From Pararobbsia alpina (lineage in GTDB: Bacteria > Pseudomonadota > Gammaproteobacteria > Burkholderiales > Burkholderiaceae): a stretch of DNA of 64,000 bases. The stretch covers positions 87,900 through 151,899 of the forward strand of contig NZ_CADIKM010000011.1 in the NCBI RefSeq assembly GCF_902859895.1, written 5' to 3'. The notes under the pieces were generated by a model that saw only the letters and a program-made list of their open reading frames with translations, was not told the DNA's origin and did no database searches. How positions within the stretch are numbered: the first letter of the stretch is position 1; each line of letters starts with the position of its first letter. Positions 1 through 10,308 of this stretch are shown piece after piece. Made by a program: the position numbers and the translations under genes.

Positions 1-1
1 T

Positions 2-277
2 GCCACGGAGGGTGCAAGCGTGGCGACCATCGTCTTCTCGATCTATGTGTTCATCGCGGGGCTGGCCGATAACGTGCTCAAGCCCCTGTTGCTGGGCCGT
101 GGCGTCGACGTGCCAATGCCGGTGGTGCTCATCGGCGCTCTGGGCGGCATGGTCACCGGTGGCGTCATTGGCCTGTTTATTGGTCCAGTGGTGCTCGCGG
201 TGGGCTACAAGTTGTTCTGGCAGTGGGTTGAGGACCCGTCGCCAAGTGGTGAACCAGACGAGCAGAAGCCGATTTGA
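2..277 (+). CDS. AI-2E family transporter, C-terminal part (5' end outside window)
   Basis: Open from the first base to a TGA at 277, giving 91 residues of a truncated protein whose start lies upstream of the window. Two hydrophobic stretches are visible, together with the conserved tail signature 'KPLLLGRGVDVP' followed by a Gly-rich helix ('LIGALGGMVTGG') and 'GLFIGPVVLAVGY'. These are typical of the last membrane segments of the AI-2E exporter-like (PerM/YdiK/TqsA) family of inner-membrane proteins. The short charged tail (DPSPSGEPDEQ) would be cytoplasmic. Substrate cannot be inferred. The neighbouring hydrolase gene starts 164 bases later with its own ribosome binding site, so no functional link is implied. 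Confidence 0.8.
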   Translation, partial: ATEGASVATIVFSIYVFIAGLADNVLKPLLLGRGVDVPMPVVLIGALGGMVTGGVIGLFIGPVVLAVGYKLFWQWVEDPSPSGEPDEQKPI

Positions 278-441
278 CGCGGGCAGGCTCACACCATGTC
301 GCCTTTGAATTCTCCGAATCGCTCATGGCTCATCTGCGCGCTCTGCCTCACCGGTTACGCACGTTTGGGGCGGGCGTCTGAAGGCAAATGGTCCGCGTGC
401 CTTGTGTCGAGTTGAGTTCTCACCGGTGACGGAGGAAAAGC

Positions 442-3180
442 ATGGGCCCTGCAATCGTCGACGTAGTGGAACAAAAGCGCCTGAACGACGCGCGTGAGGC
501 GCAAGTACCGTGGAAAAAGTGGGGCCCTTACCTCAGCGAGCGGCAGTGGGGGACGGTCCGGGAGGACTACAGCGACGGCGGCGACGCCTGGAACTACTTC
601 AGTCATGATCAGGCGCGCTCACGCGCCTACAAGTGGGGCGAGGACGGGCTCGGCGGACTTTGCGACGACAAGCAGCGGCTGTGCTTTGCACTGGCGTTGT
701 GGAACGAACACGACCCGATCTTGAAGGAGCGTCTCTTCGGCCTCACGAACAGCGAGGGCAACCATGGCGAAGACGTCAAGGAGTATTACTTCTACCTCGA
801 CAGCACGCCCACCCACTCCTATATGAAGTACCTCTATAAGTACCCTCAGCGAGAATATCCTTACCGGGACCTGGTTGAGACCAACCGGGGACGATCCCGG
901 GAGACGACCGAATACGAACTGCTCGACACGGGTATCTTTGATGATGACCGGTATTTTGACGTGTTCGTCGAATACGCCAAGGCGGGTCCGGAAGACATCC
1001 TCGTGCGTATTTCCGTGCACAACCGCGGACCGGAAGCGGCACGACTGCGGGTCCTGCCGACACTATGGTTCCGCAACACATGGTCGTGGGGTGAGGACGA
1101 TCGCAAGCCCTCGCTGAGCGATGCGGGTCCTGGCGCCATTCGGGCTCTCCATCATGAGCTGGGCGAGTACTGGCTCCATTGCGATGGCTCCCCGGAGTCG
1201 CTCTTCACCGAAAACGAGAGCAATGCGCAGCGTCTCTCGGGTCAGCCCAACGCGTCTGCCTACGTCAAGGATGCGTTCCACGAGTACGTCATCTCGGGAC
1301 AGAGCGGCGCGGTGAATCCCGCCAAGACGGGAACCAAGGCTGCGGCCCACTATGTCTGTGACGTGCCAGGTGGTGCCAGCATGACCATCCGGCTGCGCCT
1401 GAGTGCAAGCAGAGTGGACAATGCCTTTGGCGACTTCGAGGACGTATTCAATCGGCGTATCGCCGAAGCTGATGAGTTCTACGCGCGGATTGCGCCGCCA
1501 TCGTTGAGCGAAGATCAGCGCCGGGTGCACCGCCAGGCGTTGGCGGGAATGCTGTGGAGCAAGCAGTACTACTACTTCGACCTGGAGCACTGGCTGCGCG
1601 AGCACGGGAGTCATCCATTGCTCGACACCGTTCGCCACGACGTGCGCAATACGGAGTGGTTCCATATGCTGAACGCCGACGTGATCTCCATGCCGGACAA
1701 GTGGGAGTATCCGTGGTACGCGGCTTGGGACCTGGCTTTCCACACGGTCTCCCTGGCACTCGTGGATTTCGATTTCGCCAAGGAGCAGTTGCTGCTGATG
1801 CTGCGTACCCTGTACCTCCACCCAAGCGGGCAGATACCCGCCTACGAGTGGAATTTCAGCGATGTGAATCCGCCGGTGCATGCCGCGGCCACGCTCTGGC
1901 TGTACAAGTACGAGAGAGAGTTGGGCCGGGCTGACCCGAAATTCCTCGAACGCTCGTTTCAGGGATTGATGCTCAACTTCAACTGGTGGGTCAATCGCAA
2001 GGACCCTGCTGGGCGCAACGTCTTCGCCGGAGGTTTTTTGGGTCTGGACAACATCGGTGTATTCGACCGCAGCGCGCAGCTTCCGACCGGCGGATCGCTG
2101 GAGCAGGCGGACGGGACGGCATGGATGGCGTTCTATTGCCAGAGCATGCTGGAGATCGCCATTATTCTGAGTGAGCACGACCGGGTCTACGAGGAGGTCG
2201 CCTTCAAGTTCGTCCAGCATTTCATGTGGATTTCCTATGCGATGGACCGGCGCGGCGAACATCAAGACGAGATGTGGGACGAGCAGGACGGCTTTTTCTA
2301 TGATCTGCTGCGGCTCCCCGATGGCCAGACGATGCGTTTGAAGATAAGGTCGATGGTGGGGCTGTTGCCGCTGTGCGCATCGACAGTGTTCGAAGCGGAC
2401 TCCGTCATTCACTATCCGAAACTGATGGAGCTGATCGCACAGTTTCGGCGCCGCTACCCCGAGTTGGTTGCCCATGTGGCCCCGACCGATGCGGGTTACA
2501 TCGGCCATCGGGAACGGCGGCTTCTATCGATCCTCAACAAGCGGAAACTCGAGCGCGTGCTCGGCTACCTGCTCGACGAGAACGAGTTCCTGGGGCCGCA
2601 CGGCATCCGTTCGCTCTCTCGCCATCACCTCGACCATCCGTTTGTGATTCAGGTCGGGGGACAAGAGTACAAGGTGCAGTACCTGCCGGCCGAATCGAAT
2701 ACCGGCATGTTCGGCGGCAACTCCAACTGGCGCGGTCCGGTGTGGATGCCGGTCAATTTGCTGATCGTCCGGGCGCTGGTGAACCTTTACAGTTTTTTCG
2801 GCGATGAGTTCAAGGTTCAATGTCCGACCGGTTCAGGGCAGCACATGACGCTGTTCGAGGTGGCGCAGGAGCTCATCCGCCGGTTGACGGGCACGTTCCT
2901 GCGCGATGCCAACGGGCGACGACCGGTCTACGGCGGAACGGCCAAGTTCCAGAATGATCCGCATTGGCGCGACCTGCTCCTGTTTTACGAGTACTTCCAC
3001 GGCGACAATGGCGCGGGCCTTGGGGCCAGCCACCAGACAGGCTGGACGGGTCTCGTCGCCCCTCTGCTGGACTTGTTTGGGCGTGTCGACGCCAAAACCG
3101 TGCTGGAAACCGATCGCGGGCGCATGATGGCCGGGATCATAAGGGAACGGGTAGACGGCCAAGGCATAGGCGAGTCGTGA
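442..3180 (+). CDS. GH63-like (MGH1-type) glucosidase
   Basis: A 912-residue protein with no signal peptide, so probably cytoplasmic. The N-terminal ~350 residues have the beta-rich look of GH63 enzymes ('[20 protein letters not shown]', '[20 protein letters not shown]') and the rest is an (alpha/alpha)6-type catalytic region. '[10 protein letters not shown]' around residue 430 carries the Asp that fits the GH63 general acid, and '[13 protein letters not shown]' and 'TGWTGLVA' near the C-terminus are also family-like. A strong ribosome site GGAGG lies 6 bases before the ATG. It probably hydrolyses an alpha-glucoside such as a glycogen-, trehalose- or glucosylglycerate-type compound; the exact substrate is not readable from sequence. 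The alpha-amylase-like gene starts 10 bases after its stop, so the two form an operon. Confidence 0.85.
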   Translation: MGPAIVDVVEQKRLNDAREAQVPWKKWGPYLSERQWGTVREDYSDGGDAWNYFSHDQARSRAYKWGEDGLGGLCDDKQRLCFALALWNEHDPILKERLFGLTNSEGNHGEDVKEYYFYLDSTPTHSYMKYLYKYPQREYPYRDLVETNRGRSRETTEYELLDTGIFDDDRYFDVFVEYAKAGPEDILVRISVHNRGPEAARLRVLPTLWFRNTWSWGEDDRKPSLSDAGPGAIRALHHELGEYWLHCDGSPESLFTENESNAQRLSGQPNASAYVKDAFHEYVISGQSGAVNPAKTGTKAAAHYVCDVPGGASMTIRLRLSASRVDNAFGDFEDVFNRRIAEADEFYARIAPPSLSEDQRRVHRQALAGMLWSKQYYYFDLEHWLREHGSHPLLDTVRHDVRNTEWFHMLNADVISMPDKWEYPWYAAWDLAFHTVSLALVDFDFAKEQLLLMLRTLYLHPSGQIPAYEWNFSDVNPPVHAAATLWLYKYERELGRADPKFLERSFQGLMLNFNWWVNRKDPAGRNVFAGGFLGLDNIGVFDRSAQLPTGGSLEQADGTAWMAFYCQSMLEIAIILSEHDRVYEEVAFKFVQHFMWISYAMDRRGEHQDEMWDEQDGFFYDLLRLPDGQTMRLKIRSMVGLLPLCASTVFEADSVIHYPKLMELIAQFRRRYPELVAHVAPTDAGYIGHRERRLLSILNKRKLERVLGYLLDENEFLGPHGIRSLSRHHLDHPFVIQVGGQEYKVQYLPAESNTGMFGGNSNWRGPVWMPVNLLIVRALVNLYSFFGDEFKVQCPTGSGQHMTLFEVAQELIRRLTGTFLRDANGRRPVYGGTAKFQNDPHWRDLLLFYEYFHGDNGAGLGASHQTGWTGLVAPLLDLFGRVDAKTVLETDRGRMMAGIIRERVDGQGIGES

Positions 3181-3190
3181 AGGAGCGAGT

Positions 3191-4669
3191 ATGTTCGAGC
3201 TGCGCTACCCGGTGCTGTACCAAATCAACACACGCGTATGGTTGACTGAGTTGTCTCGCGTGCTGGGCAGGAGCGCGACGCTGGACGATATTCCGGATAC
3301 CGAACTGGATCACTTTGCCGAGTTGGGTTTTGACTGGATCTGGTTGCTGAGCGTCTGGCAGACCGGCCCTGCGGCGCAGGCGATCTCGCGAGCGAAGACC
3401 GAATGGTGTCGAGAGTTTGCCGAAACGCTAGCGGACCTCAAGGAAGAAGACATCGCCGGCTCTGGGTTCGCGATTCAGAGCTACGCTGTCCATCGCGATC
3501 TGGGCGGCGCTACTGCGCTGGCACGATTGCGAGAGCGGATGCAACAACGCGGACTGAAGTTGATGCTCGACTTCGTGCCGAACCACATGGCTCCGGATCA
3601 CCCGTGGATCGACGAGCATCCGGACTACTTTGTCCATGGCAACGAGACTGACCTGGCTCGTTCACCGCGCAACTACTGCAGGGTGCAAACAAGAGCCGGA
3701 CCGCTGCTGCTTGCCTATGGCCGAGATCCGTACTTCGATGGCTGGCCCGACACGCTGCAGCTCAACTATGGCAATCCGGACCTGCAGCAGGCGATGATCG
3801 GTGAGCTGGAGAGAATTGCCGGGCAATGTGACGCGGTGCGCTGCGACATGGCCATGCTGGTCTTGCCCGACGTGTTCGAACGGACCTGGGGCATCCGAGC
3901 CGATCCCTTCTGGCCGACGGCCATTGAATCGGTGCGGCGCAAGCATCCGCAGTTCCTGTTTATGGCCGAGGTCTATTGGGATCTGGAATGGACGATGCAG
4001 CAGCAGGGGTTCGACTACGCCTATGACAAGCGACTGTATGACCGCTTGCGCGATGCGTACGCCGTGCCGCTACGCGAGCATTTGCAAGCCGGGCTCGATT
4101 GTCAGGACAAGCTGGCCCGCTTCCTGGAAAACCACGACGAGCCCCGAGCCGCGGCGACCTTCGAAACCGGCAGACACGAAGCCGCGGCCATCATCACGTT
4201 TCTGTCACCCGGCCTGCGCTTGTTCCACCAAGGCCAGTTCGAGGGTCGCAGGAAACGCATTTCGCCACACCTGGTCCGCGCGCCATTTGAGCCTGTCGAC
4301 GCGAGCTTGAAAGGTTTCTATGAGAACCTCATGGCGGTGCTGCGGCAGCCGATCTTTCGAGACGGCGCGTGGAGCTTGCTCGAACGCGTGCCGGCCTGGG
4401 AGGGCAACTGGACCTGGGACTGTTTCATCGCGTGGTCCTGGCAGCGAGACGAGGGCGAGCGGCGACTCATTATCGTCAACTATGCTGGCAACCAGAGCCA
4501 GTGTTATGTCCGATTCCCGTTTTCGGACGTGGCCGGCCGTATAGTGCGGATGAAGGACATGATGGGGTCGGCCGGTTTTGATCGCGACGGTAAGGACCTC
4601 ATTGCGCGCGGTCTTTACGTGGATCTTCCGCCATGGAGCTACCATGTCCTCGAAGTGACCCCGTCGTGA
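3191..4669 (+). CDS. GH13 alpha-amylase family glycosyl hydrolase
   Basis: A 492-residue soluble protein without signal peptide. The four GH13 regions are all present: 'DFVPNH' (about residue 125), 'VRCDMAM' with the nucleophile Asp (about 218), 'FMAEVYWD' with the acid/base Glu (about 259) and 'FLENHDEPR' with the third Asp (about 316). The catalytic triad is therefore complete. The C-terminal ~90 residues look like the usual beta-sandwich domain C. It sits 10 bases after the GH63-like gene with a GGAG site before the ATG. Together they look like an intracellular alpha-glucan or compatible-solute glucoside degradation pair. The substrate (maltooligosaccharide, trehalose-like, sucrose-like) is unresolved. 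Confidence 0.88.
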   Translation: MFELRYPVLYQINTRVWLTELSRVLGRSATLDDIPDTELDHFAELGFDWIWLLSVWQTGPAAQAISRAKTEWCREFAETLADLKEEDIAGSGFAIQSYAVHRDLGGATALARLRERMQQRGLKLMLDFVPNHMAPDHPWIDEHPDYFVHGNETDLARSPRNYCRVQTRAGPLLLAYGRDPYFDGWPDTLQLNYGNPDLQQAMIGELERIAGQCDAVRCDMAMLVLPDVFERTWGIRADPFWPTAIESVRRKHPQFLFMAEVYWDLEWTMQQQGFDYAYDKRLYDRLRDAYAVPLREHLQAGLDCQDKLARFLENHDEPRAAATFETGRHEAAAIITFLSPGLRLFHQGQFEGRRKRISPHLVRAPFEPVDASLKGFYENLMAVLRQPIFRDGAWSLLERVPAWEGNWTWDCFIAWSWQRDEGERRLIIVNYAGNQSQCYVRFPFSDVAGRIVRMKDMMGSAGFDRDGKDLIARGLYVDLPPWSYHVLEVTPS

Positions 4670-4796
4670 AGGCCGCGTTCGAAGCCAAGCGTGAGAGCGT
4701 TGCAAACCCAAGCTGTCAATCGCACGCGAACTGAGCCACTTCCGGGGGCTCCGCTCGCCGTGCGTGAGCCGAGCTCCCCCGTGCACGGTTGTGCGT

Positions 4797-5129
4797 TCAG
4801 GCCGCGACGACGACGTCGATGCGCAACGCTTCCCCACCGGCTGCGATCGCGAGCAGGCGATCGACGTTCGGATGCGCACCCGGACGGTTGCGCGCGTCGG
4901 CCGTGTGCTCGGCGAACACCGCGAGGCCATGCTCGGCTGCCTTGGCGTCCAGCGTACCGAACGCTTGCAGCAGATAGTGGTACACCGCCAATGAGCCCTG
5001 CTTGCCCGGCCTATTCTCGATGCTTGACACCACTGTGCCCTTGCCGTCGACCAGATCGATACGCTCGATACCGTCGATGGCAGGCAGTTGGGCGAGGTTA
5101 TCCTTGAATACGTTGCTCGGTCGAATCAC
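4797..5129 (-). CDS. DUF2322 family protein
   Basis: A 110-residue protein with the pattern 'FKDNLAQLPAIDGIERIDLVD' broken across two conserved segments, then 'ENRPGKQGSLAVYHYL' and 'AEHTADARNRPGAHPNVDRLL', which I recognise as the small DUF2322 family of Beta- and Gammaproteobacteria. No function is established to my knowledge. I chose the GTG at 5129 because a GGAG lies 8 bases upstream; a GTG at 5138 in the same frame would add three residues but overlaps that ribosome site. No membrane segment or signal peptide. It is convergent with the GH13 gene and lies downstream of the methyltransferase gene on the same strand. Confidence 0.65.
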   Translation of the reverse strand: MIRPSNVFKDNLAQLPAIDGIERIDLVDGKGTVVSSIENRPGKQGSLAVYHYLLQAFGTLDAKAAEHGLAVFAEHTADARNRPGAHPNVDRLLAIAAGGEALRIDVVVAA

Positions 5130-5191
5130 TGCAAACACTCCGCTTGTTCGGAAAATTACTTGGCGAGCCGTATCTTATCCGATCGGGTGTT

Positions 5192-5824
5192 TCAGGCAAC
5201 CGGCTTGCGCCACACGCTGGCGAGCCACGGCTGCCGCTCACGCGGCAAGCCGGCAGGCCGGTAATAGTGCTCGAGTTCGACGAAGCCCGCGTCCGCCATG
5301 TATCGGCGCCATGCTTCGAGATCATGGAAGACACCGTAGCGGCCCTGGTTCCAGCCTTCCTGATTCGCGCCGCGCGGGTTGGAGCTGAACAGGACGCCGC
5401 CGGGCTTCAGTGTCGCGTGCAATTGCCGCAACACGCGCGGCAATGCCTGACTCGGGACATGGAACAGCGCGGCGTTGGCGAAAACGCCATCAAAGTGCTC
5501 GGCCGGCAAATCGAGATGCAGGAAATCCTGATGCCAGACGTCACAGCCCGTCGCGTCACGCGCCATCGCAACGAAGGGCTCGGCGCCATCGAGGCCGATC
5601 GCGCGATGGCCCAGTGTGGTGAAGGCCTTGAGATCTCGCCCCGGCCCGCAGCCGAAATCCAGGATCGTAAGAGGGGTTTCGACTTCGATATGGCGCAGCA
5701 GCGCCGCGATGTTCTGCGTGACGTCATGGTCGCAGGTGCCGATGCGAAAATCTTCCGCATGCACCTCGTAGTGCTGCAACGTGACGGCACTGATCTTGTC
5801 GAGATCGCGGGGGTCGAGTTCCAT
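5192..5824 (-). CDS. Class I SAM-dependent methyltransferase
   Basis: A 210-residue cytosolic protein. The SAM-binding motif I is clear ('LTILDFGCGPGRDL', about residues 55-68), followed by motif II acidic residue in 'GLDGAEPFVAMA', a 'DGVFANAALFHVP' segment like motif IV/V of ubiE-type small-molecule methyltransferases, and 'LKPGGVLFSSNPRG' as post-motif. The family methylates small molecules or lipids; the substrate is not predictable here. It is followed on the same strand by the DUF2322 gene after 62 bases and could share a transcript. Confidence 0.85.
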   Translation of the reverse strand: MELDPRDLDKISAVTLQHYEVHAEDFRIGTCDHDVTQNIAALLRHIEVETPLTILDFGCGPGRDLKAFTTLGHRAIGLDGAEPFVAMARDATGCDVWHQDFLHLDLPAEHFDGVFANAALFHVPSQALPRVLRQLHATLKPGGVLFSSNPRGANQEGWNQGRYGVFHDLEAWRRYMADAGFVELEHYYRPAGLPRERQPWLASVWRKPVA

Positions 5825-5928
5825 GCAGGAAGTATATCTCTGGGCCTGTCCCGCACGACGACTCTGCTGCCAAGCAACGCATCAGCCATCGTGATAGTCT
5901 CTTGTCCTTCTAACAAAGGATAACAACC

Positions 5929-6114
5929 ATGAACGTCGCACCATCCGCCTCCGGCATGGCCCTGCAAGTCATCGCACAGCAAAATGCGCAGGCGCATCTC
6001 AGTGCCGGGGTCAACACGCAGCAGACTGATGCGCTAGCCCTGGTCGAGACGGCTGCATCCACTTCGCTCGCCAGCGGCGGCACGCTAGGGACGATGATCA
6101 ATACGTTCGCGTAA
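5929..6114 (+). CDS. Small putative motility protein (YjfB-like)
   Basis: A 61-residue protein preceded by a good ribosome site (AAGGA, 8 bases before ATG). Composition is Ala/Thr/Ser/Gln-rich with no Cys or Trp. Layout resembles the YjfB-type 'putative motility protein' family: a short N-terminal amphipathic stretch, a central 'LVETAASTSLASGG' and a C-terminal 'MINTF'. It lies just upstream of a convergent chemoreceptor gene, which is compatible with a motility link but is weak evidence. The assignment is by overall pattern only. Confidence 0.5.
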   Translation: MNVAPSASGMALQVIAQQNAQAHLSAGVNTQQTDALALVETAASTSLASGGTLGTMINTFA

Positions 6115-6265
6115 TCGTCTCGTGGTGCCGTTCCAAGTGCGAGTTTAACCGGTTGATGCAATGACAGGCGTCATGTTGAACGCAGGAGATGTCGCACGAC
6201 GCCGTCAAGTGAGTGCGCGCTGAGCGTCACGACGAAGTCGCAGTGGAACGGTCATACAATGGCCC

Positions 6266-7753
6266 TTATACTAAAGTCACCTTCCTAGGACCACCGTCTG
6301 GTTCTTGAGCCGATTGCATATTGCATGAGTTCGTGTCGTGCTCGACCAGGAAAATCGACATCGCCTCGCGCAATGTCCGCGCTTTCTCGCGCAAGCCTGC
6401 CGATGCCGAAGCCACGCCCTTGACGTGCTGAACGTCGCGCTCCAGCATCGCGTCCATCTTGCCCATGCCCTGACTGAACTGATCGACATCGCGGCTCTGG
6501 GCATCACTTGACGTGCTGATCTGCTCGATCAGCCTGGCGACGTCTTCCACATGGCCGACAACCTGCTGCACGGCCGCGCCGGCACGTGTCGCGAGCGTCG
6601 AGCCGTGCTCGACGCGCTGCAATGAATCCCCGATCAGGTCCTTGATTTCGCGTGCGGCGCTCGCGCTTCGATGGGCGAGCGTACGGACCTCCTGGGCCAC
6701 CACCGCGAAACCTCGTCCGTGGCCACCCGCACGGGCCGCCTCGACCGAAGCGTTCAGCGCCAGGAGGTTGGTCTGAAACGCGATACTCTCGATCATGGCG
6801 ATCATGTCGCCCATCCGATGCACGGCCTGATCGATCTCGTTCATCTTGTCGACGACCTCGCCGACGGCTTGTCCGCTTTGCTGTACCACGATCGACGTTT
6901 GCCGCGCGAGGCTGTTTGCCGATGCCGCATGTTGCGCGCTTTCCCTGACCCGCTGCGCAATGTGCTCCATCGCGGTGTTGGTCGCATTGAGCGTTTCGGC
7001 TTGTGTCGTGAATTGCTGCGACAAGGTGTGGTTTTCGGCAGCGATGTTGTCCGATGAACCGGTCATCCAGTCGATCGTCGCCGTGATTTCGCGCATCGTA
7101 TCGTGGATGGCGTCGAGGGTGTCCTTGAAGGTGCGGCTGCTGCTCCCTTCGAGCTTCATGGGCGGGAGGCGCAGATCGAATTTGCCTGCTTGCCGTGAGA
7201 GGTTTTCGCCAAGGACGGCGAGTTCCAGGCCCGTTTGGGCATCGGCTTTCATATGCAGCGAGATGAAGATCAGCAACCCGGCCTGGACGACAACGTAGGC
7301 CGCATGCAAGAGCACGGTCGACCACGCCGGCTGTGTGAGGCAATAGACATCCAGCCCGGCAAGCTGGAGATAGTTGAACGTGAAGTGGTGCACCGCGATG
7401 ACGCCGGTGGCGCAGAGGATCGGTCGCCAGTCCCGATAGGCCAGCAGGAACGACATCAGCACAAAGACGCCAAAGTGCAATTCGCTCAGGCCGCGTTCCT
7501 GATGAATCTGCAATGTAGCGAACGTCATCAGACTGGCGGCCAGAAAGAGGCGCGTCACGAGTGCACCTGCGCGCCAGTAAGTCAGCATCGACGCGACCGC
7601 GGCGGTAGGCAGCCCGACCCACAGTACGGCGTTCAGGTTGTAGTTGCGTGTCGCCAGCACACAAGAGATCGCGAACAAGCCCCAAACGACGGCAATCAGG
7701 AGCCTGTCGGCTTTTACATATACCGTATGCAGCAACTCATCCGGCTGATTCAT
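6266..7753 (-). CDS. Methyl-accepting chemotaxis protein with polytopic membrane input domain
   Basis: A 495-residue chemoreceptor. The first ~180 residues contain about six hydrophobic segments with short loops instead of the classical pair of membrane helices flanking a periplasmic ligand domain, so sensing is probably within the membrane or cytoplasmic. I see no obvious HAMP domain. The cytoplasmic signalling hairpin tip is intact ('IESIAFQTNLLALNASVEAA' near residue 330, then 'GFAVVAQEVRTLAHRSA'), which contacts CheA/CheW. I chose ATG 7753 because GGGAG lies 6 bases upstream; an in-frame ATG at 7774 would add seven residues. It is transcribed in the same direction as the upstream MHYT-GGDEF-EAL gene, 72 bases away. 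Confidence 0.9.
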   Translation of the reverse strand: MNQPDELLHTVYVKADRLLIAVVWGLFAISCVLATRNYNLNAVLWVGLPTAAVASMLTYWRAGALVTRLFLAASLMTFATLQIHQERGLSELHFGVFVLMSFLLAYRDWRPILCATGVIAVHHFTFNYLQLAGLDVYCLTQPAWSTVLLHAAYVVVQAGLLIFISLHMKADAQTGLELAVLGENLSRQAGKFDLRLPPMKLEGSSSRTFKDTLDAIHDTMREITATIDWMTGSSDNIAAENHTLSQQFTTQAETLNATNTAMEHIAQRVRESAQHAASANSLARQTSIVVQQSGQAVGEVVDKMNEIDQAVHRMGDMIAMIESIAFQTNLLALNASVEAARAGGHGRGFAVVAQEVRTLAHRSASAAREIKDLIGDSLQRVEHGSTLATRAGAAVQQVVGHVEDVARLIEQISTSSDAQSRDVDQFSQGMGKMDAMLERDVQHVKGVASASAGLREKARTLREAMSIFLVEHDTNSCNMQSAQEPDGGPRKVTLV

Positions 7754-7825
7754 GCGGGTCTCCCAGTTATCCATTCCAGTTGGTCTGGTACAGGCGCGAC
7801 TTGTCTGCGTCGCGGGATCAACCTC

Positions 7826-9910
7826 TCACGCGGGCTGCAGTTCATGATGAGAAAGGCCGGCGACGCCACTCAGAAATTGTTGAAAGGCCGCGGCAGGCAG
7901 CGGTTTGCTGAGCAGAAAGCCCTGCATTTGATCGCAATCCAGGGAGGCAAGCCTTTCCATCTGCGTTTCCGTTTCGACGCCTTCCGCCACCACATCCATA
8001 TCGAGGGCACGCGCAAGGTTCACGATCGTCGACACGAGCGCGAGCCCCTCTCTTTCATGTACATCCAGCCCCTGGACAAAAATGCGATCCACTTTGATCT
8101 GTTTGATCGAGAATTGTTGCAGGTACGCCAGACTCGAATAGCCCGTGCCAAAATCGTCGATGGCCATATCGTAGCCGAATGCCCGGAATTTCTGGATGGT
8201 CGCGGACGTTTTGTCCATGTTTTGCATAGCGACACTCTCGGTGATTTCGAACATCATGCGTTCAGGAGCAATGCCCGCCGATCGGACGATGTCATCGATT
8301 CGTTCGACCAGGTCACGCAAGTTGAACTGTATCGGCGACAAGTTGATCGCAATCTGGATCGCCGGTAGTCCGCTCGCATCTAAGTCGGAGATCATGCGAC
8401 AGACTTCCTTGATGACCCAATCGCCAATCTGGATGATTTGCCCGGAGCGTTCCGCAACCGGTATGAATTCCAGAGGGGGAATATCACCGAGATCGGGATG
8501 GTGCCATCGAAGCAGCGCTTCCGCCCCACTCAGTGAGCGATCAGCGATTCTGAATTTGGGCTGAAACGAAACGCTCAGTTGCCCCTCCTCCAGCGCGCGT
8601 TGCAAGTCATGCTGAAGGATCAGCGTCTTGAGCGCAGACGTATTCATCGAGGGCTCGAAATGCCGGAAGGTGTTGCGCCCGCTCTGTTTGGCAGAGTACA
8701 TCGCGACATCCGCGCTATGCAGCAATGTCTCGACGTTGTGACCATCGCGCGGAAACACTGCAATTCCGATACTCGCGCTCACCCGCAGCCGCACGCCGTT
8801 GATTTCGATTTCCTGGCAAAGCTCGTGCAGGGCGCTATTCGCGACTGCTCCGGCTGCGGACGCTTCGAGCAATCGATCCATGACAATCACAAATTCATCC
8901 CCGCCGATCCGCGCGATCATGTCATCGTGCCGTAAGATCCGCCGCAGCCTGTCACCGCAGGTCTTGAGCAGATCGTCCCCGACGGCATGGCCAAGCGAGT
9001 CGTTGATGGACTTGAAGCCATCGAGGTCGACGAACAACACGGCAAACATCTGTCCGCCGTGGGCGCAGGCATCGATCGCCTGCTGAATGCGCCCGGTGAG
9101 CAGCAGGCGATTTGGCAGCTCGGTCAATGGGTCGTGCGTACCGAGATACTGTAACTGGCTGTGTGCGTGCTTGAGCGAGTCAGACAAACGGTTCGTGTGA
9201 AGTCCGATGAAAATGAGCGTGCCGATCAATACGACCATTGAACTCGCCAGTACCGCCAGCGCGAGCCAATCCGCATCGATCTGATGGGTGGAAAGACCGA
9301 GACTTCCCGCAGCAAAGTTCGCCGCATCCATTCCCGTGTAGTGCATGCCGCCGATGGCCAACCCCATGACGATCGCGGCACCGAGCCGCTTGAAGACGAG
9401 GTTGGGTTGCTCGGATGTGCGTAGCGTGAAGGCCAACCACAGCGCCGTCATCGACGCCGCAATGGCAATGGCGACCGACGCCATCACGACCCAGGATGTG
9501 TAACGAATCGGCGGGCACATCTGCATCGCGGCCATCCCCATGTAGTGCATGCCGGCGATGCCCATGCCCATGATGGTTCCGGCGACGCACAGACGCATGC
9601 GCGAGACGGCTCTCCCGCTCACGGTGGCTAGTGCGAGGAGCGATGTCGCAGCACTGACCAGAAGCGAAACTGCCGTCGTCAAAAGGTCGTATCCAACCGG
9701 AATGGGCAACGAGAAGGCAATCATGCCGATAAAGTGCATTGACCAGATGCCCACGCCCATGGCGGCGGCACCGCCGAGTAGCCACCAAAAGCGTTGCCTT
9801 GCATTGGGCAATAAAACGAGTCGTCCGGATAGCTCCAAGGCCGTGTAAGAGGCAAGGAACGCAATGATAAAAGAGAGAAAAACCACTAAAGGGTTGTAGA
9901 TACCGCTCAT
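7826..9910 (-). CDS. MHYT-GGDEF-EAL c-di-GMP regulator
   Basis: A 694-residue inner-membrane protein. The N-terminus has seven membrane helices with three repeats of the MHYT signature ('MGVGIWSMHFIGM', 'MGMGIAGMHYMGM', 'MGLAIGGMHYTGM'), thought to bind copper and sense a diatomic gas. A GGDEF domain follows with an intact 'RIGGDEF' active site and the inhibitory RxxD ('RHDD') exactly five residues before it. The C-terminal EAL domain has 'GAEALLRW', 'DDFGTGYSSLAYL' and 'AEGVETE', all catalytic signatures retained. It is therefore potentially bifunctional, making and breaking c-di-GMP. ATG 9910 was chosen because family members begin 'MSGxYNP'; an in-frame ATG at 9940 is possible. Confidence 0.93.
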   Translation of the reverse strand: MSGIYNPLVVFLSFIIAFLASYTALELSGRLVLLPNARQRFWWLLGGAAAMGVGIWSMHFIGMIAFSLPIPVGYDLLTTAVSLLVSAATSLLALATVSGRAVSRMRLCVAGTIMGMGIAGMHYMGMAAMQMCPPIRYTSWVVMASVAIAIAASMTALWLAFTLRTSEQPNLVFKRLGAAIVMGLAIGGMHYTGMDAANFAAGSLGLSTHQIDADWLALAVLASSMVVLIGTLIFIGLHTNRLSDSLKHAHSQLQYLGTHDPLTELPNRLLLTGRIQQAIDACAHGGQMFAVLFVDLDGFKSINDSLGHAVGDDLLKTCGDRLRRILRHDDMIARIGGDEFVIVMDRLLEASAAGAVANSALHELCQEIEINGVRLRVSASIGIAVFPRDGHNVETLLHSADVAMYSAKQSGRNTFRHFEPSMNTSALKTLILQHDLQRALEEGQLSVSFQPKFRIADRSLSGAEALLRWHHPDLGDIPPLEFIPVAERSGQIIQIGDWVIKEVCRMISDLDASGLPAIQIAINLSPIQFNLRDLVERIDDIVRSAGIAPERMMFEITESVAMQNMDKTSATIQKFRAFGYDMAIDDFGTGYSSLAYLQQFSIKQIKVDRIFVQGLDVHEREGLALVSTIVNLARALDMDVVAEGVETETQMERLASLDCDQMQGFLLSKPLPAAAFQQFLSGVAGLSHHELQPA

Positions 9911-10308
9911 CACCGTAGTTCCCCAAGGGGTATTACACAACGATTGTTTCGATGGGACAGCGTCTTGCGAATATGAGCGCTATGGCGTGAAGGCATTGCC
10001 GCGGCGGCTCCCCAATACTGGTAAATCGCCCTCAGGCAGTGGACTCAAGGCATTTGCTTATGCATTGCTTGCCCGTTGCTTGAGTTGCAGGCCGAAAGAC
10101 CTGGAAACAACGGATGCGAACAGTAGTGATACGCCGAAAACGGCCCAACCGACCGCAGAGTCACGCTACTGCAGGCCATTGACTGATAATGATTGTTAGG
10201 CTTGTCAATAACGAATTGCGATACCCCGGGGCAGTGTAGCATCAGCACAATTAAAAAGACAAACAAAACCACGATTAAGAACACAACGTGAACACCCGAA
10301 ATAAGCCT
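9911..10308. other. Gene-free stretch
   Basis: No supportable gene. The region is less GC-rich than its surroundings and contains an A-rich stretch near 10250-10290. A minus-strand reading frame (10045-10284) begins with a hydrophobic run, but its remainder looks random, so I do not call it. The promoter of the MHYT gene presumably lies in the first 100 bases. Confidence 0.5.

Noticed and set aside
1063..2508. A 481-codon reading frame antisense to the GH63-like gene
   Set aside because: High-GC shadow frame; the opposite strand encodes a clear enzyme and this frame has no family pattern.
10186..10202. GATAATGATT resembling part of a Fur box
   Set aside because: Only about half of the 19-base consensus matches and no iron gene follows.
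10045..10284. Small minus-strand frame with a hydrophobic N-terminus
   Set aside because: The remainder looks random, no ribosome site or relative recognised.
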